Assembly: GCF_019345465.1 (NCBI RefSeq)
Contig: NZ_JAHKRC010000021.1
Span: 27,169 to 91,168, forward strand
Length of the DNA stretch: 64,000 bases
Origin: Pseudomonas sp. NKUCC02_KPG
Lineage (GTDB): Bacteria > Pseudomonadota > Gammaproteobacteria > Pseudomonadales > Pseudomonadaceae
Direction of reading: 5' to 3'
Numbering within the stretch: position 1 is the first letter of the stretch; each line of letters opens with the position of its first letter. Made by a program: the position numbers and the translations under genes. Positions 63,112-64,000 of the stretch are shown here, piece after piece. The notes under the pieces were generated by a model. That model ran no database searches. It was not told the origin of the DNA and was given only the letters and a program-made list of their open reading frames with translations.

Positions 63112-63330
63112 ATGGACGATCCTGCGGACAACAAGCCACCGACCTTCTGGCAAATGCTGCACAGCGTGATGGCCGCTGCGTTTGGCGTACAGAGCGGAAA
63201 AAACCGGGCCCGGGATTTCACCCACGGCAAACCCGCCCATTTTTTGCTGTTGGGCCTGTTATTTACCGCGGTGTTTGCCTTGATCCTGTTCGGGATCGTC
63301 AAGCTGGTGCTGCATCTGGCGGGGGTATAA
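63112..63330 (+). CDS. DUF2970 small membrane protein
   Basis: 72-aa protein. N-terminal cytoplasmic part PTFWQMLHSVMAAAFGVQSGKNRARDF is the DUF2970 signature, followed by one transmembrane helix (FLLLGLLFTAVFALILFGIVKLVL). AGGAG lies upstream of the ATG. Function unknown; common as a lone gene in Pseudomonas. Divergent from the effector gene. Confidence 0.88.
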   Translation: MDDPADNKPPTFWQMLHSVMAAAFGVQSGKNRARDFTHGKPAHFLLLGLLFTAVFALILFGIVKLVLHLAGV

Positions 63331-63360
63331 CGAACCCGGATTTCATCACCCATCCCGCGT

Positions 63361-64000
63361 GTAGTCGCTGACGAGTGGAACGAGACTGCGATCGATCGCG
63401 AAGCGGTCGCAAAACCGGTACACGCGGTTTACCTGATTAACCGTGGAAGCTGATTTACGACGGCTGCGTCGGGGTGCCGCATCACGCCGGACGCAGCCTC
63501 GCACGGATCGTCAGCGACTACAGATTTCGCCACCCATCCCGCGTGTAGTCGCTGACGAGTGGAACGAGGCTGCGATCGATCGCGAAGCGGTCGCAAAGCC
63601 GATACACGCGGTTTACCGGATTAACCGTGGAAGCTGATTTACGACGGCTGCGTCGGGGTGCCGTATCACGCCGATCGCAGCCTCGCACGGCTCGTCAGCG
63701 ACTACAGATTTCGCCACCCATCCCGCGTGTAGTCGCTGACGAGTGGAACGAGGCTGCGATCGATCGCGAAGCGGTCGCAAAGCCGATACACGCGGTTTAC
63801 CTGATTAACCGTGGAAGCTGATTTACGACGGCTGCGTCGGGGTGCCGTATCACGCCGGACGCAGCCTCGCACGGCTCGTCAGCGACTACTTTCGCCACCC
63901 ATCCCGCGTGTAGTCGCTGACGAGTGGAACGAGGCTGCGATCGATCGCGAAGCGGTCGCAAAGCCGATACACGCGGTTTACCGGATTAACCGTGGAAGCT
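63361..64000. repeat. Second tandem array of palindromic units, 184-bp period (runs off window)
   Basis: Units begin at 63361, 63545, 63729 and 63910. Steps are 184, 184 and 181 bp, the last short by three bases in the spacer. Each complete unit is 161 bp with the same GTAGTCGCTGACGAG / CTCGTCAGCGACTAC ends as the 32963 array (the first unit has one change in the right arm), plus a spacer near 23 bp (AGATTTCGCCACCCATCCC then GCGT). The unit is 14 bp longer than in the first array because of a GTCGGGGTGCC-type insertion near its right side. The array continues beyond base 64000. Confidence 0.95.

Noticed and set aside
63443..63821. Two near-identical 64-codon frames in the right-hand array
   Set aside because: They follow the repeat period, run across the palindromic units and spacers, and have no ribosome sites; repetition alone explains their similarity.

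Overview
This 64 kb window is chromosomal DNA from a Pseudomonas of the fluorescens/fragi type lineage. The evidence is protein-level recognition of Pseudomonas gene sets (mexEF-oprN, cti, nfuA, a PiuC-type hydroxylase beside a TonB receptor, a CheB/CheR/hybrid-kinase cluster, an S-type pyocin with an Im9-like immunity protein), high-GC coding bias, and the characteristic intergenic REP palindromes with a GCGGGCTTGCTCGCGA core. No rRNA, tRNA, transposase, integrase or CRISPR array was seen. Genes are packed into short operons whose members often overlap by 4-10 bases.

Layout. 1-697: 3'-truncated zinc alcohol dehydrogenase with two tandem GntR-like operators upstream. 948-7025 (minus): Fur-boxed iron operon of TonB receptor, PKHD hydroxylase and a FecBCD-type ABC importer, with a divergent OmpR/EnvZ-type two-component system at 7237-9329. 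9436-10904: cyclase-family hydrolase and a GntR/FCD regulator. 11084-12768: DNase pyocin, immunity gene, terminator and a scar of a second pyocin copy. 12963-16857: alpha-galactoside module (symporter, GH4 alpha-galactosidase, AraC regulator). 17141-25109: hydroxyproline-type catabolic cluster (amino-acid ABC importer, fused aconitase-X dehydratase, proline racemase-family enzyme, HypD-like lyase/deaminase, and a minus-strand pyrroline-carboxylate reductase homologue). Two operators with the core GTATACGAAA lie before this cluster and recur in front of the gntR gene at 10224, which suggests one regulon. 25171-27297: fused HAD phosphatase/mannitol-1-phosphate dehydrogenase. 27798-30505: two tandem secreted adhesin-like paralogues. 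30728-32917: a second TonB receptor.

32963-33763 is a tandem array of five palindromic units with an exact 166-bp period; a related array with a 184-bp period begins at 63361 and runs off the end of the window. After the first array come mexE-mexF-oprN, a TPR protein, and a minus-strand signalling operon (hybrid kinase with three receivers, CheR, CheB, receiver-kinase, lone receiver) with a divergent receiver protein. A cobalamin riboswitch at about 48265 precedes cbtB-cbtA-cobE-cobM. nfuA and cti follow on the minus strand. metH at 54026 has a perfect MetR-type palindrome upstream and uses the cobalamin that the preceding operon helps to acquire or make. The right end holds a large DUF6543/LRR/NEL ubiquitin-ligase-type effector locus, broken into two reading frames, and a small DUF2970 membrane protein.

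The most unusual items are the two constant-period arrays of palindromic elements, the out-of-frame split of the LRR-NEL effector, the regulon predicted from shared TCGTATACGA operators, the Ser/Cys active-site pair in the racemase-family enzyme, and the pyocin recombination scar. All identifications come from reading the sequence and from remembered family features; no database search was run.
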